From NCBI RefSeq assembly GCF_001423615.1, contig NZ_LMOU01000001.1, positions 944,539 to 1,008,538 on the forward strand: a stretch of DNA of 64,000 bases, read 5' to 3'. The notes under the pieces are model-generated. The model did not search any database. It worked only from the letters and a program-made list of their open reading frames with translations, and was not told where the DNA came from. Both the position numbers and the translations under genes were made by a program. Positions 44,192 to 52,516 of the stretch are shown piece by piece; within the stretch, counting starts at the first letter, position 1; each line of letters begins with the position of its first letter. Origin of the DNA: Microbacterium sp. Leaf159. Its GTDB lineage: Bacteria; Actinomycetota; Actinomycetes; Actinomycetales; Microbacteriaceae.

Positions 44192-44872
44192 TTAGCCCGC
44201 ACTCCCGGCACGGTAGCCGACGCCCCGCACCGTCATGACGATCTTGGGGTTGTCCGGGTCGAGCTCGACCTTCGCGCGGAGACGCTGGACATGCACGTTC
44301 ACGAGGCGAGTGTCTGCCTTGTAGTGGTAGCCCCAGACCTGCTCGAGCAGCATCTCCCGCGAGAACACCTGCTGCGGCTTCGAAGCGAGCGCGACGAGCA
44401 GCTGGAACTCGAGCGGCGTGAGAGCGATGGGGGCCGTGCCCCTTCGCACCTCATGCGCGTCGACGTCGACGGTGAGGTCGCCGACACGCAGTTGCTCTCC
44501 CACCGTCTGGGGCGAGGGGCGCAGACGGGTGCGGATACGGGCGACGAGCTCCTTCGGGTTGAAGGGCTTGACGATGTAATCGTCCGCGCCGACCTCGAGG
44601 CCGCGGACCACATCGGCCGTGTCGCTGCGGGCGGTGAGCATGATGACGGGGACTCCGGACTCGGCACGGATCCGTGCGCAGATCTCGATTCCGTCCATGC
44701 CGGGGAGCATCAGGTCGAGCAGAACGAGATCGGGACGCTGAGTGCGCCACTCCTCGACGGCCCGTGCACCGTCGGCGCAGAACACCGGCTCGAAGCCCTC
44801 CGTGCGCAGCACGATGCCGATCATCTCGGCGAGCGCGGTGTCGTCGTCGACCACAAGAATGCGTGAGGTCAT
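44192..44872 (-). CDS. mtrA: DNA-binding response regulator MtrA
   Basis: A 226-residue OmpR-family regulator: receiver domain with the acidic pocket at Asp9-Asp11, phospho-acceptor Asp53 (LLDLMLPGMDG), Thr77 and Lys99, and a winged-helix output domain (LTPLEFQLLVALASKPQQVFSREMLL, RLVNVHVQRLRAKVE). MtrA is the essential cell-cycle and envelope regulator of actinobacteria and in mycobacteria also contacts oriC/dnaA. TAAGGT lies 7 nt before the ATG and no Shine-Dalgarno is present, so mtrA mRNA is probably leaderless. The divergent membrane-protein gene starts 97 nt away. Confidence 0.97.
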   Translation of the reverse strand: MTSRILVVDDDTALAEMIGIVLRTEGFEPVFCADGARAVEEWRTQRPDLVLLDLMLPGMDGIEICARIRAESGVPVIMLTARSDTADVVRGLEVGADDYIVKPFNPKELVARIRTRLRPSPQTVGEQLRVGDLTVDVDAHEVRRGTAPIALTPLEFQLLVALASKPQQVFSREMLLEQVWGYHYKADTRLVNVHVQRLRAKVELDPDNPKIVMTVRGVGYRAGSAG

Positions 44873-44968
44873 AACTGTTACCTTATGGCACTCAGTACCA
44901 CGACCCCCATGTCTACGCGCCCGAGCGGTGTTGTGACACGATGGGAGCGCACGACGGAGGGAGTGCCG

Positions 44969-46495
44969 GTGAGCGGCCAGACGTGGACCCCTGCCCCCAA
45001 GAAGGGCATCATCCCCCTGCATCCCATGACGTTCGGGATGCTGCTGACCAGGTCGTTCGCGGCGCTGCGTCACAACCCGAAGGTGCTCTTCGGCTTCGGC
45101 GTCGTGATCCAGCTCGCGGTCGTGGTACTCAGCGCCACGGTCATGGGCTTCGTGTTCGTCACGACGTTCACACGACTCGAATCGCTGTCTGCCGCCTCGC
45201 CGGACTTCGAGGCCGTGTTCGCCGGCACCATCGCGATGAACATCGTGGCCGGTATCGCCGTGGGTCTGGCATCCATCGCCTTCACCGCACTGATGCAGGG
45301 AGTCGTCGCCGCCGAGATCGGCTTCGCAGCGATCGGAGTGAAGGCCACCCTCGGCACTCTCTGGCGCAAGATGATCCCGTCGTTCTGGCGGCTGGCGGGC
45401 TTCGCCTCACTCTCGATCATCTTCGTCTTCGGCATCATCGTGATCGTCTTCCTCGTGATCGCCGGCTTCATCGCCGGCGGGCTCGGAGGCTCCGCCGAGG
45501 CCATCGGCGGGATCGTGATCCTCGTGGTGCTGCTCGTGCTGGCGACCATCCCCCTCGTCGTCTGGCTGACGACGAAGCTGCTCCTCGTTCCCTCGATCCT
45601 GGTTCTCGAGAGGGCGAAGTTCCGCGACGCGCTCGTGCGGTCGTGGCGCCTGACGCGTGGCCGGTTCTGGGTCGCTTGGGGTGTCACGTTCCTGATCGGC
45701 GCCATCATGGGCGTCGCGATGCAGGTCGTGAACCTGCCCGTCTCGCTGGTCGGCTCGATGCTCGGTTCGGTGATCGCGCCGACGGGGTCAGCGGACACCG
45801 CGTCGATCATGGCGTTCGTCTTCGCCCTCCTCGCACCGCAGATCCTGCTTCTCGTGCTGCAGGCGATCACCCTCGTGGTGCAGAGCAGCGCGGGCACCCT
45901 CGTGTACCTCGACAGCCGGATGCGCTACGAGGGCCTCGACCAGGCGCTCATCAGCCACGTCGAGCGCCGGGACCTCGGATGGACGGATGAACAGCTCGGC
46001 GACCCGTTCATCGTCGACGCGGAGCGGGCCGTGTCGAGCGCTCCGCCGCCGAAGCAGGTTCCCGAGTGGGCGATGATGACGCCGACGGGCTACGAGATGC
46101 AGCCGTACCCGGGCCAGCAGTACGGCGGACAGCCGTATCCCGCCCAGCCGTACGGTGCACCGCAGTACCCCGCACCACCGCAGTACCCGGGACAGTACCC
46201 CGCAGCGCCGCCGTACCAGGGACAGCCTTACCAGGGACAGCCGTACCAGGGACAGCCGTACCAGGGACAGCCATACCAGGGACAGCCGTCTGCCGCGCCG
46301 CAGTACCCCGCTCAGCAGGCTCCTCCCCTCCCGCCCTATGCCCAGCAGCCGGCAGCGACCCAGCCACCGACCGCACCCCAGCCACCTGCCACGTTCACAC
46401 CGCCGCCGGCGTACTCCCCGCCCGCATCGCCTCCGGCCGAGTCCGCTGACTCGACCTGGGCCGCGCCCGGCACGGGTGGCGAAGGGGCGGCATGA
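44969..46495 (+). CDS. GPDPase-type membrane-domain protein with PYQGQ-repeat tail
   Basis: A 508-residue protein: an N-terminal membrane region with about six helices (residues 30-325) like the glycerophosphoryl diester phosphodiesterase membrane domain, with no phosphodiesterase catalytic domain attached. A Pro/Gln/Tyr-rich tail (about 365-505) follows, including five PYQGQ units. The start is the GTG at 44969 with GGAGG 8 nt before it; upstream in-frame starts would read the mtrA promoter. It heads the DUF4129-DUF4350-MoxR-DUF58 cluster (ATGA overlap to the next gene), suggesting an envelope-assembly role. Confidence 0.82.
   Translation: MSGQTWTPAPKKGIIPLHPMTFGMLLTRSFAALRHNPKVLFGFGVVIQLAVVVLSATVMGFVFVTTFTRLESLSAASPDFEAVFAGTIAMNIVAGIAVGLASIAFTALMQGVVAAEIGFAAIGVKATLGTLWRKMIPSFWRLAGFASLSIIFVFGIIVIVFLVIAGFIAGGLGGSAEAIGGIVILVVLLVLATIPLVVWLTTKLLLVPSILVLERAKFRDALVRSWRLTRGRFWVAWGVTFLIGAIMGVAMQVVNLPVSLVGSMLGSVIAPTGSADTASIMAFVFALLAPQILLLVLQAITLVVQSSAGTLVYLDSRMRYEGLDQALISHVERRDLGWTDEQLGDPFIVDAERAVSSAPPPKQVPEWAMMTPTGYEMQPYPGQQYGGQPYPAQPYGAPQYPAPPQYPGQYPAAPPYQGQPYQGQPYQGQPYQGQPYQGQPSAAPQYPAQQAPPLPPYAQQPAATQPPTAPQPPATFTPPPAYSPPASPPAESADSTWAAPGTGGEGAA
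46211..46285 (+). repeat. Five in-frame 15-bp tandem repeats encoding PYQGQ
   Basis: CCGTACCAGGGACAG is repeated five times without gaps (46211-46285). Two units have a silent change in the first codon (CCT, CCA). The number of units could vary between strains by slippage, always in steps that keep the frame. Confidence 0.9.
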
Positions 46496-47133
46496 TCCGT
46501 CCTCTCGACGACGTGCTCATCCCCGACGGGGAAGAGGCACGGAAGTGGGCGGAGCAGGAGCTCGCCGACCCGCGCTACGCCGACGCGAAACCGACCTGGT
46601 TCGACAACCTCGCGCGCGACATCGGACGATTCCTCGCGGACCTGTTCAGCTCCGACAACAGCGCGAACGTGGGTCCCTCCGCGCTGATCATCGTGAGCAT
46701 CATCGTGTTCGGAGCACTCGTCGCGGCGCTCATCATCTGGGGGCGCCCGCGTCGCGCCCAGGCCATCCGGCGCGCACGAGGCGATCTCCTCGGAGCCGAC
46801 GATGACCGATCCGCGACGCAGCTGCGGGCCGACGCCGATCGCTGCGCGCGCGCAGGCGACTGGGACGAGGCCACGATCCTTCGGTTCCGCGCGCTCGCCA
46901 GAGGACTTCTGGAGCGGGATCTCATCGACCCCTCCCCTGGAGCGACCGCGCAGGCGATCGCCCGAGAGGTCTCCGTCGTGTTCCCCGTCGAGACGACGCC
47001 CGTCCGCGATGCAGCGGTCTCCTTCGACGACGTGCGCTATCTTCGGCATCCCGCCACCGAATCGAGCTATGCCGAGCTCGCCGCGACCGATGACCGCCTG
47101 AGCGCCCTGCGACCGGAGACGGTGATCGCGTGA
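46492..47133 (+). CDS. DUF4129 domain membrane protein
   Basis: A 213-residue protein with an acidic N-terminal stretch, one transmembrane helix (about 63-84) and a C-terminal DUF4129 region (about 125-195; DRCARAGDWDEATILRFRALARGLLERDLI). DUF4129 is a helical, TPR-like module found beside MoxR and DUF58 genes or fused to transglutaminase-like proteins; no reaction is known. It is tied to both neighbours by 4-nt overlaps (ATGA and GTGA), so it acts in the same complex or process. Confidence 0.85.
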   Translation: MIRPLDDVLIPDGEEARKWAEQELADPRYADAKPTWFDNLARDIGRFLADLFSSDNSANVGPSALIIVSIIVFGALVAALIIWGRPRRAQAIRRARGDLLGADDDRSATQLRADADRCARAGDWDEATILRFRALARGLLERDLIDPSPGATAQAIAREVSVVFPVETTPVRDAAVSFDDVRYLRHPATESSYAELAATDDRLSALRPETVIA

Positions 47134-48323
47134 CCGTCGTCGAGCAGCGCGATGCACCGGCATCCACGGCGGAGCGTGCCCCGCGCGGGCGACGCCTGAA
47201 GTCTCTTCTCGGGTGGGCGATCGTCGTCGCGCTCGTGCTCGGCGGCGTGTTCGTGGCGACCCAGGTCGCCGTCCGCATGCCCGATCAGCGCGGCTCACTC
47301 GATCCTGAGAGCGTCAGCGACTCCGGTGCGATGGCGCTCGCTCAGATCCTCGAGGAGCAGGGTGTCGAGGTCTCGGTCTTCCGCTCCCGCGCCGAGGCAC
47401 GTGCAGCACTCGACGAGAACACCACTCTCGTGATGGCCAACCCGTACACGCTGTCCGACGACGGCATCACCGAGCTGATCGCCCCCGCCGACAGGGTCGT
47501 CTTCCTCTCGAGCAGCACGCACCTCCTGAACCTCCTGCGCATGGGAGACAACGCCCCGGCTGATTCGAGCCCGGTGGAGGCCGACTGCAGCGCGCCTGAG
47601 TTCGCCGACGTCGGCACGATCCGGCCAGACCGCATGTTCGCCCCCGCTGACGGCGTCGAAGGATGCTTCGGCACCGACGATGCCTCGGCCGTGCTCGTCG
47701 ACGAGGACGACGGTGCGACGCGCATCGTCGTCGAAGGCTCACGTCTGTTCAGCAACGCCTACCTCGCGGACGACGGCAACGCCGCACTCGGACTCGCTCT
47801 GCTCGGCCAGTCGGACCGCGTCGTCTGGTACATCCCGAGCTTCAGCGACACGGACATCGAAGGCGAGACGCCCGAGAGCCTCGGCTCGCTCACACCGGGC
47901 TGGGTGACGCCGGCGATCCTGTTGCTGATGATCGCCGGGCTCGCGGCCGCACTGTGGCGGGGCCAGCGCTTCGGGCCGCTCGTCGCCGAGACGCTTCCCG
48001 TGACCGTCCGCGCTTCGGAGACGATGCACGGACGCGCCCGGCTGACGGCGAAGGCGGGTGACGCCGCACACGCCTCTGAAGCCATCCGCGACGGGAGCAG
48101 GCGCAGGCTGGCGCGCAGGCTCGGCCTCGCGGTGAACGCGACGGCCGAGGAGATCGCGGATGCCGCCTCAGACCGCCTCCGGATCCCGCGCGGCACTCTG
48201 CACGACCTTCTCGCGGGTCCCTCCCCCACCGACGATCCGTCGCTGATCGAACTGGCGCGTCGGCTGCAGGAGCTCGAGAGCGCCGTCGACGACTCCACCA
48301 CCGTCGAGCGGAGACCGGAATGA
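47130..48323 (+). CDS. DUF4350 domain membrane protein
   Basis: A 397-residue protein: transmembrane helix at about 26-46, an extracytoplasmic DUF4350 domain (about 60-240; DSGAMALAQILEEQGVEV, LVMANPYTLSDDGITEL, VFLSSSTHL) resembling a GATase-1/ThuA-like fold, a second helix near 255-275 and a helical cytoplasmic tail. The GTG start overlaps the preceding stop by 4 nt. The family is a regular member of MoxR clusters in actinobacteria (Rv3694c-like position); the function is unknown. Confidence 0.83.
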   Translation: MTVVEQRDAPASTAERAPRGRRLKSLLGWAIVVALVLGGVFVATQVAVRMPDQRGSLDPESVSDSGAMALAQILEEQGVEVSVFRSRAEARAALDENTTLVMANPYTLSDDGITELIAPADRVVFLSSSTHLLNLLRMGDNAPADSSPVEADCSAPEFADVGTIRPDRMFAPADGVEGCFGTDDASAVLVDEDDGATRIVVEGSRLFSNAYLADDGNAALGLALLGQSDRVVWYIPSFSDTDIEGETPESLGSLTPGWVTPAILLLMIAGLAAALWRGQRFGPLVAETLPVTVRASETMHGRARLTAKAGDAAHASEAIRDGSRRRLARRLGLAVNATAEEIADAASDRLRIPRGTLHDLLAGPSPTDDPSLIELARRLQELESAVDDSTTVERRPE

Positions 48324-48383
48324 TCCGCCGACCACCACGCCGAACCGCCGTCCATCCATCCGAACGGAAGCCGAGGACACCAC

Positions 48384-49349
48384 GTGACCGCTGAGAACTT
48401 CAACGACGCCGAGCTGCGTCAGGCCATGCACCGCGTACGGACAGAGGTCGACAAGGCCGTCGTCGGTCAGGCGGGCACGGTGACCGGTCTGCTGGTCTCG
48501 CTGCTCGCACGAGGGCATGTGCTGCTCGAGGGCGTACCCGGTGTCGCCAAGACCCTCGTCGTCCGCTCGTTCGCTCGCGCACTGGGCCTCGACACGAAGA
48601 GGGTGCAGTTCACTCCCGATCTGATGCCGGGAGACGTGACCGGATCGCTCGTCTACGACGCGCGCACGGGCGAGTTCGACTTCCGTGCGGGCCCGGTGTT
48701 CACGAACATCCTGCTCGCCGACGAGATCAACCGCACACCCCCGAAGACGCAGGCAGCTCTCCTCGAGGCCATGGAAGAGCGCCAGGTCTCGGCGGACGGA
48801 GTGAGCCGGCCGCTCCCCGATCCGTTCCTCGTCGCCGCCACGCAGAACCCGATCGAGCACGAGGGCACGTACTCGCTGCCCGAAGCGCAGCTCGACCGCT
48901 TCCTGATGAAGCTGGTCGTCGGCATGCCGGAGCGCGACGCGGAGGTGTCGGTGCTCCGCAAGCACGCCTCGGGCTTCTCGCCCCGCGAGCTCACGGGTGT
49001 CGAGGCCACGGTGACCGCGGACGAGATCCGTGCGGCTCAGGCCGCAGCCGCACGCGTGGACGTGACGGACGACGTGCTCGGCTACGTCGTCGATCTCGCC
49101 AGAGCCACGAGGCAGTCGCCCTCCGTGGAGCTCGGCGCGAGCCCCCGTGCATCGACCGGCCTGCTCGCCGCTGCGAAAGCCTGGGCCTGGCTCAACGCGT
49201 CGTCGGCCGTCACCCCCGACCACGTGCAGACGATGCTTGTACCCGTCTGGCGCCACCGTCTGCAGCTGCGCCCCGATGCCCAGATGGAGGGCGTCTCGGC
49301 CGATGCCGTCCTCACCTCGGTCGTGCAGCAGACCAGGGTGCCGATCTAG
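48384..49349 (+). CDS. moxR: MoxR-family AAA+ ATPase
   Basis: A 321-residue AAA+ chaperone: Walker A EGVPGVAKT (49-57), Walker B ILLADEINRTPPKTQ, sensor segment VAATQNPIEHEGTY and a C-terminal lid. MoxR proteins act with VWA/DUF58 partners to remodel or insert metal centres or to assist envelope maturation. The start is GTG at 48384 with GAGGA upstream; 60 nt separate it from the DUF4350 gene. The DUF58 gene begins at the base after its stop. Confidence 0.93.
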   Translation: MTAENFNDAELRQAMHRVRTEVDKAVVGQAGTVTGLLVSLLARGHVLLEGVPGVAKTLVVRSFARALGLDTKRVQFTPDLMPGDVTGSLVYDARTGEFDFRAGPVFTNILLADEINRTPPKTQAALLEAMEERQVSADGVSRPLPDPFLVAATQNPIEHEGTYSLPEAQLDRFLMKLVVGMPERDAEVSVLRKHASGFSPRELTGVEATVTADEIRAAQAAAARVDVTDDVLGYVVDLARATRQSPSVELGASPRASTGLLAAAKAWAWLNASSAVTPDHVQTMLVPVWRHRLQLRPDAQMEGVSADAVLTSVVQQTRVPI

Positions 49350-50657
49350 GTGTTCGTCACCGGCCGTCTCGCCCTCGCCGTCGCCGTCGGCATCGTCCCG
49401 CTCGTCCTCGCCGGCCTCGCGGACTATCCGCCGTACGCCGCGCTCGGCATCTGGGTGGGACTCTGCGTTCTCCTGGTCGTGGTCGACGTGCTGACGGCGC
49501 CCAGCCCGCGCTCGGTCGTCGTGACCAGGCGCGTGCCGACGCGCACCAGGCTCGGTGAGCTCGTGCCGGTGAGCGTCGCGCTCCAGAACCAGGGCCCTCG
49601 CACACTGCATGCGCTGATCCGCGACGCCTGGCAGCCGACGGCGGGGGCCGTCGAGGGCCGTCAGCGTCTCAGCGTTCCATCGGGCGAGCGCCGCCGCGTG
49701 TCCATCCCTCTTCTCCCCCGGCGACGCGGAGAGCTGTCAAGCGAGTTCGTGATGATCCGCTCCCGGGGCCCCCTCGGGATCGCCGGCAGGCAGGCACGCC
49801 ACCGGGTGCGCGGTTCGATCCGCGTGCTTCCCGCCTTCTCGTCGCGCAAGCATCTGCCCTCCCGACTCGCACGCCTGCGTGAGCTCGACGGCAACACCAG
49901 CATCCAGGTCCGCGGCCAGGGCACGGAGTTCGACTCGCTCCGCGAGTACGTGCGAGGCGACGACGTCCGCTCGATCGACTGGCGCGCCACCGCTCGCGCC
50001 GGCACCACGATGCTTCGCACCTGGCGTCCTGAACGCGACCGTCACGTCGTGATCATCATCGACACCGGCCGCACGGCCGCCGCACGCGTCGGCGATGGCA
50101 CACGAGTCGACGCCGCACTCGAAGCGTCGCTGCTGCTCGCCGCACTCGCCGCGCGTGCCGGCGATCACGTGCACCTTCTGATGTACGACCGTGTCGTGCG
50201 CGCACGCGTCACCGGTGTGGAGGGCACCACTCTCCTCCCCGCGCTCACCGACGCGATGGCCCCTGTGCATGCCCGTCTCGTCGACACCGACTGGCACGGC
50301 GCATTCGCTGCGGTGCGCACGCTCACGACGCGCCCTGCGCTGATCGTCGTGCTGACGGCGCAGGATGCAGCGGAGTCCGCCAGAGGGTTCCTCGGAGCCT
50401 TCCCCGATGCTTCTCGGGCGACGTCCATCCTCGTGGGGTCGGTGACCGACGACGGCATCGCCGATCTCGCGCGGCAGCGCGGATCACGCGAGGAGATCTA
50501 TCTCGCAGCCGCCGCGGAGCGGACGATGAGAGACGCCGAGAACGTGGCGGATGCCGTCCGGCGCGCCGGCGGCGAGGCGATCGCCGCCGACCCCGAGACC
50601 CTGCCCCCTCGAATCGCCGACAGGTACCTCGAGCTGAAAGCCGCCGGGCGGCTGTGA
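49350..50657 (+). CDS. DUF58 domain protein (VWA-like MoxR partner)
   Basis: A 435-residue protein with two N-terminal membrane helices (about 8-26 and 31-48) and the DUF58 signature GTEFDSLREYVRGDDVRSIDWRATARAGTTMLRTW (about 190-225). A VWA-like region follows with VVIIIDTGRTAAARVGDG, where the classic DxSxS metal site is DTGRT, so a full MIDAS is doubtful. It starts with GTG directly after the moxR stop, the tightest junction in the cluster, consistent with a chaperone/partner pair. Confidence 0.88.
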   Translation: MFVTGRLALAVAVGIVPLVLAGLADYPPYAALGIWVGLCVLLVVVDVLTAPSPRSVVVTRRVPTRTRLGELVPVSVALQNQGPRTLHALIRDAWQPTAGAVEGRQRLSVPSGERRRVSIPLLPRRRGELSSEFVMIRSRGPLGIAGRQARHRVRGSIRVLPAFSSRKHLPSRLARLRELDGNTSIQVRGQGTEFDSLREYVRGDDVRSIDWRATARAGTTMLRTWRPERDRHVVIIIDTGRTAAARVGDGTRVDAALEASLLLAALAARAGDHVHLLMYDRVVRARVTGVEGTTLLPALTDAMAPVHARLVDTDWHGAFAAVRTLTTRPALIVVLTAQDAAESARGFLGAFPDASRATSILVGSVTDDGIADLARQRGSREEIYLAAAAERTMRDAENVADAVRRAGGEAIAADPETLPPRIADRYLELKAAGRL

Positions 50658-50691
50658 GCACCCCGATCGGACGCAGGAAGTGACGAAGACC

Positions 50692-51477
50692 ATGAGTGAC
50701 GCACGCAACGGATCCTCCACGATGACGGTCCGTCTGACCGCCGAGGCGTTCGGCTCGTCCGCACTCGTCCTCGCCATCGTCGGCTCCGCGATGTTCAGCG
50801 CACGGTTCGGTGCGGGCACCGACACGAGCGACCAGGGCACCGGGTTCGTCGGCATCGCCCTCGCGGCGGGATTCGCCCTCACCGCCGTGTTCTACGCGTT
50901 CGGACCGATCTCCGGTGGTCATTTCAACCCCGCGGTGACCGTCGGCGTCGCCGCTGCCGGCCGGATGCCGTGGCGCGAGGTGCCCGCGTACATCATCGCC
51001 CAGTGCATCGGAGGTCTGATCGCATCGACCCTGGTCTTCCTGATCGGCCTCTTCGGTCCGGACGGCTGGCTCGAGGCGCAACGCGTCGAGGGTTTCGCCA
51101 GCAACGGGTTCGCCGCCGCCTCACCTGCGGGATTCGGCCTCGGCGCCGCGATCATCGTCGAGGCGCTCTTCGCCGCGGTCCTCGTCCTCGTGATCCTCGG
51201 GGTGACGCATCCCGTGCGCGGCACCGCTTTCGGCGGTGTCGTGGCGGGCCTCACTCTCGCCGCGATTCATCTGGTGATCCTGCCCGTAGACTACGCCTCG
51301 GTGAACCCCGCCCGATCCATCGCCACCGCCGTCTACGGGAACACGGAATCCCTCACGCAGCTGTGGGTCTTCCTCATCTTCCCGGTCGTCGGTGCCCTGC
51401 TGGCAGGGTTCGCGTATCGAGGGCTCTTCGACCTCCCGGACGGGAGCCGCGAGAGCGCTGCGAAAAGCGACAGCTGA
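50692..51477 (+). CDS. MIP-family channel (AqpZ-like aquaporin)
   Basis: A 261-residue six-helix channel. The first NPA motif is at residues 79-81 (GGHFNPAVT) and the second at 205-207 with the selectivity Arg208 (VNPARS). The hydrophobic C-terminal half ends in a short acidic tail. This favours a water-selective AqpZ-type channel, although selectivity is not proven by motif. The ATG at 50692 is preceded weakly by CGAAG; an in-frame GTG at 50680 adds four residues. It is an unusual tenant of a MoxR cluster, 34 nt after the DUF58 gene. Confidence 0.9.
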   Translation: MSDARNGSSTMTVRLTAEAFGSSALVLAIVGSAMFSARFGAGTDTSDQGTGFVGIALAAGFALTAVFYAFGPISGGHFNPAVTVGVAAAGRMPWREVPAYIIAQCIGGLIASTLVFLIGLFGPDGWLEAQRVEGFASNGFAAASPAGFGLGAAIIVEALFAAVLVLVILGVTHPVRGTAFGGVVAGLTLAAIHLVILPVDYASVNPARSIATAVYGNTESLTQLWVFLIFPVVGALLAGFAYRGLFDLPDGSRESAAKSDS

Positions 51478-51508
51478 CCGGCGAAGGAATCGGAAGGGCT
51501 CCGGTCAG
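51474..51508. terminator. Weak hairpin between convergent aquaporin and SpoIIM genes
   Basis: CTGACCGG (51474-51481) pairs with CCGGTCAG (51501-51508) across a 19-nt loop. The stem overlaps the stop codons of both converging genes. Confidence 0.4.
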
Positions 51509-52497
51509 CCCGCCAGGAGCCTGGGCGTCCCCGCTTCGTACTCGACGAGATCTCCGGTCTGGCCGCGGCGGTACGCTCGTCCGCCGATGACGAGCATGTA
51601 GATCAGGAAGGCGGCGAGGGCTGCCACACCGATGCCGATCTTGACGGGCCAGGGCAGTGCCCAGCCCGTGACGAACCCCTCGATCAGCCCGGACACGAAC
51701 AGCGCGAAGACGAGTCCGATCGCCACGGTCGCGAGCGACCGCCCTTCCGCGGCGAGGGATTCCCCACGGGACCTGTTGCCCGGCGCGACCCACGACCAGA
51801 ACAGGTGCAGCCCGCCCGCAGCGGCGACGAAGATCGAAGTCATCTCGAGCAGACCGTGCGGAAGGATGTAGAGGATCATGACGTCGACCTGACCGTGCGC
51901 TGTCATCACCGCAGCCGACACGCCGAGCCCCATCGCGTTCTGCACCAGCACGTTGATCGGCCAGAGCCCCGTGATGCCGAAGAGCACGCACTGCAGTGCG
52001 ATCCAGGCGTTGTTCCACCAGACCATCCCCATGAACACCGCAGCGGAGTTCTCGGTGTAGTAGCCGGTGAAGCTCTCGTCTGCATATTGCTCGAGCGCAT
52101 CCGGGGGCCCGAGGGTCGCGAGCAAAGCGGGATCCGACGAGATCCACGCGGCGGTCCCGACGACGATCGCGATGAACGAGACGGCGATCACCAGAGTCGT
52201 CCAGCGCAGCCGGTAGAGAGCGGCAGGCAGCTGCAGAGAGAAGAAGCGTGCCGTCTGGGTGAGGATGCTGTCGGAGGCTCCCGTCAGCCGCAGTCGTGCG
52301 CGCACGAGGATCGTCGACAGGTAGGCCCCCTGCGGAGATTCACCGACGGACGTCTTGAGCTCGGCGAGATCGGCGGATGCTGCGCGGTACCTGACGATCA
52401 TCTCGTCGACTCCCGCTCCGTCGAGCCGGGCGCGGCTCAGCTGCTCCAACCGCTCCCACTCGGCGCGGCGTGCATCTGTCAGCGCATCGGCATCCAC
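51505..52497 (-). CDS. Stage II sporulation protein M (SpoIIM/DUF95) family membrane protein
   Basis: A 330-residue protein: helical cytoplasmic N-terminus (LTDARRAEWERLEQLSRARL) then about six membrane helices with the family's NNAWIALQCVLFGITGL and LPHGLLEMTSIFVAAAGG. In non-sporulating actinobacteria these proteins sit beside RDD and MoxR genes (Rv3694-3695-like) and have no defined role. I choose the GTG at 52497 because the family usually starts at this point and TACAGT is 7 nt upstream; the alternative ATG at 52515 would overlap the divergent RDD start codon. Confidence 0.85.
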   Translation of the reverse strand: MDADALTDARRAEWERLEQLSRARLDGAGVDEMIVRYRAASADLAELKTSVGESPQGAYLSTILVRARLRLTGASDSILTQTARFFSLQLPAALYRLRWTTLVIAVSFIAIVVGTAAWISSDPALLATLGPPDALEQYADESFTGYYTENSAAVFMGMVWWNNAWIALQCVLFGITGLWPINVLVQNAMGLGVSAAVMTAHGQVDVMILYILPHGLLEMTSIFVAAAGGLHLFWSWVAPGNRSRGESLAAEGRSLATVAIGLVFALFVSGLIEGFVTGWALPWPVKIGIGVAALAAFLIYMLVIGGRAYRRGQTGDLVEYEAGTPRLLAG

Positions 52498-52516
52498 CTG
52501 ATTTACTGTACTCATG
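52497..52516. promoter_or_regulatory. Overlapping divergent promoters of the SpoIIM and RDD genes
   Basis: TACAGT (reverse, 52510-52505) serves the SpoIIM GTG at 52497; TTTACT (forward, 52502-52507) stands 6 nt before the RDD ATG at 52514. The two -10 elements share bases, so RNA polymerase could not use both at once. Confidence 0.55.

Noticed and set aside
46211..46285. Tandem repeats considered as a CRISPR array
   Set aside because: Units are contiguous with no spacers and keep the reading frame of a Pro/Gln/Tyr-rich protein tail.
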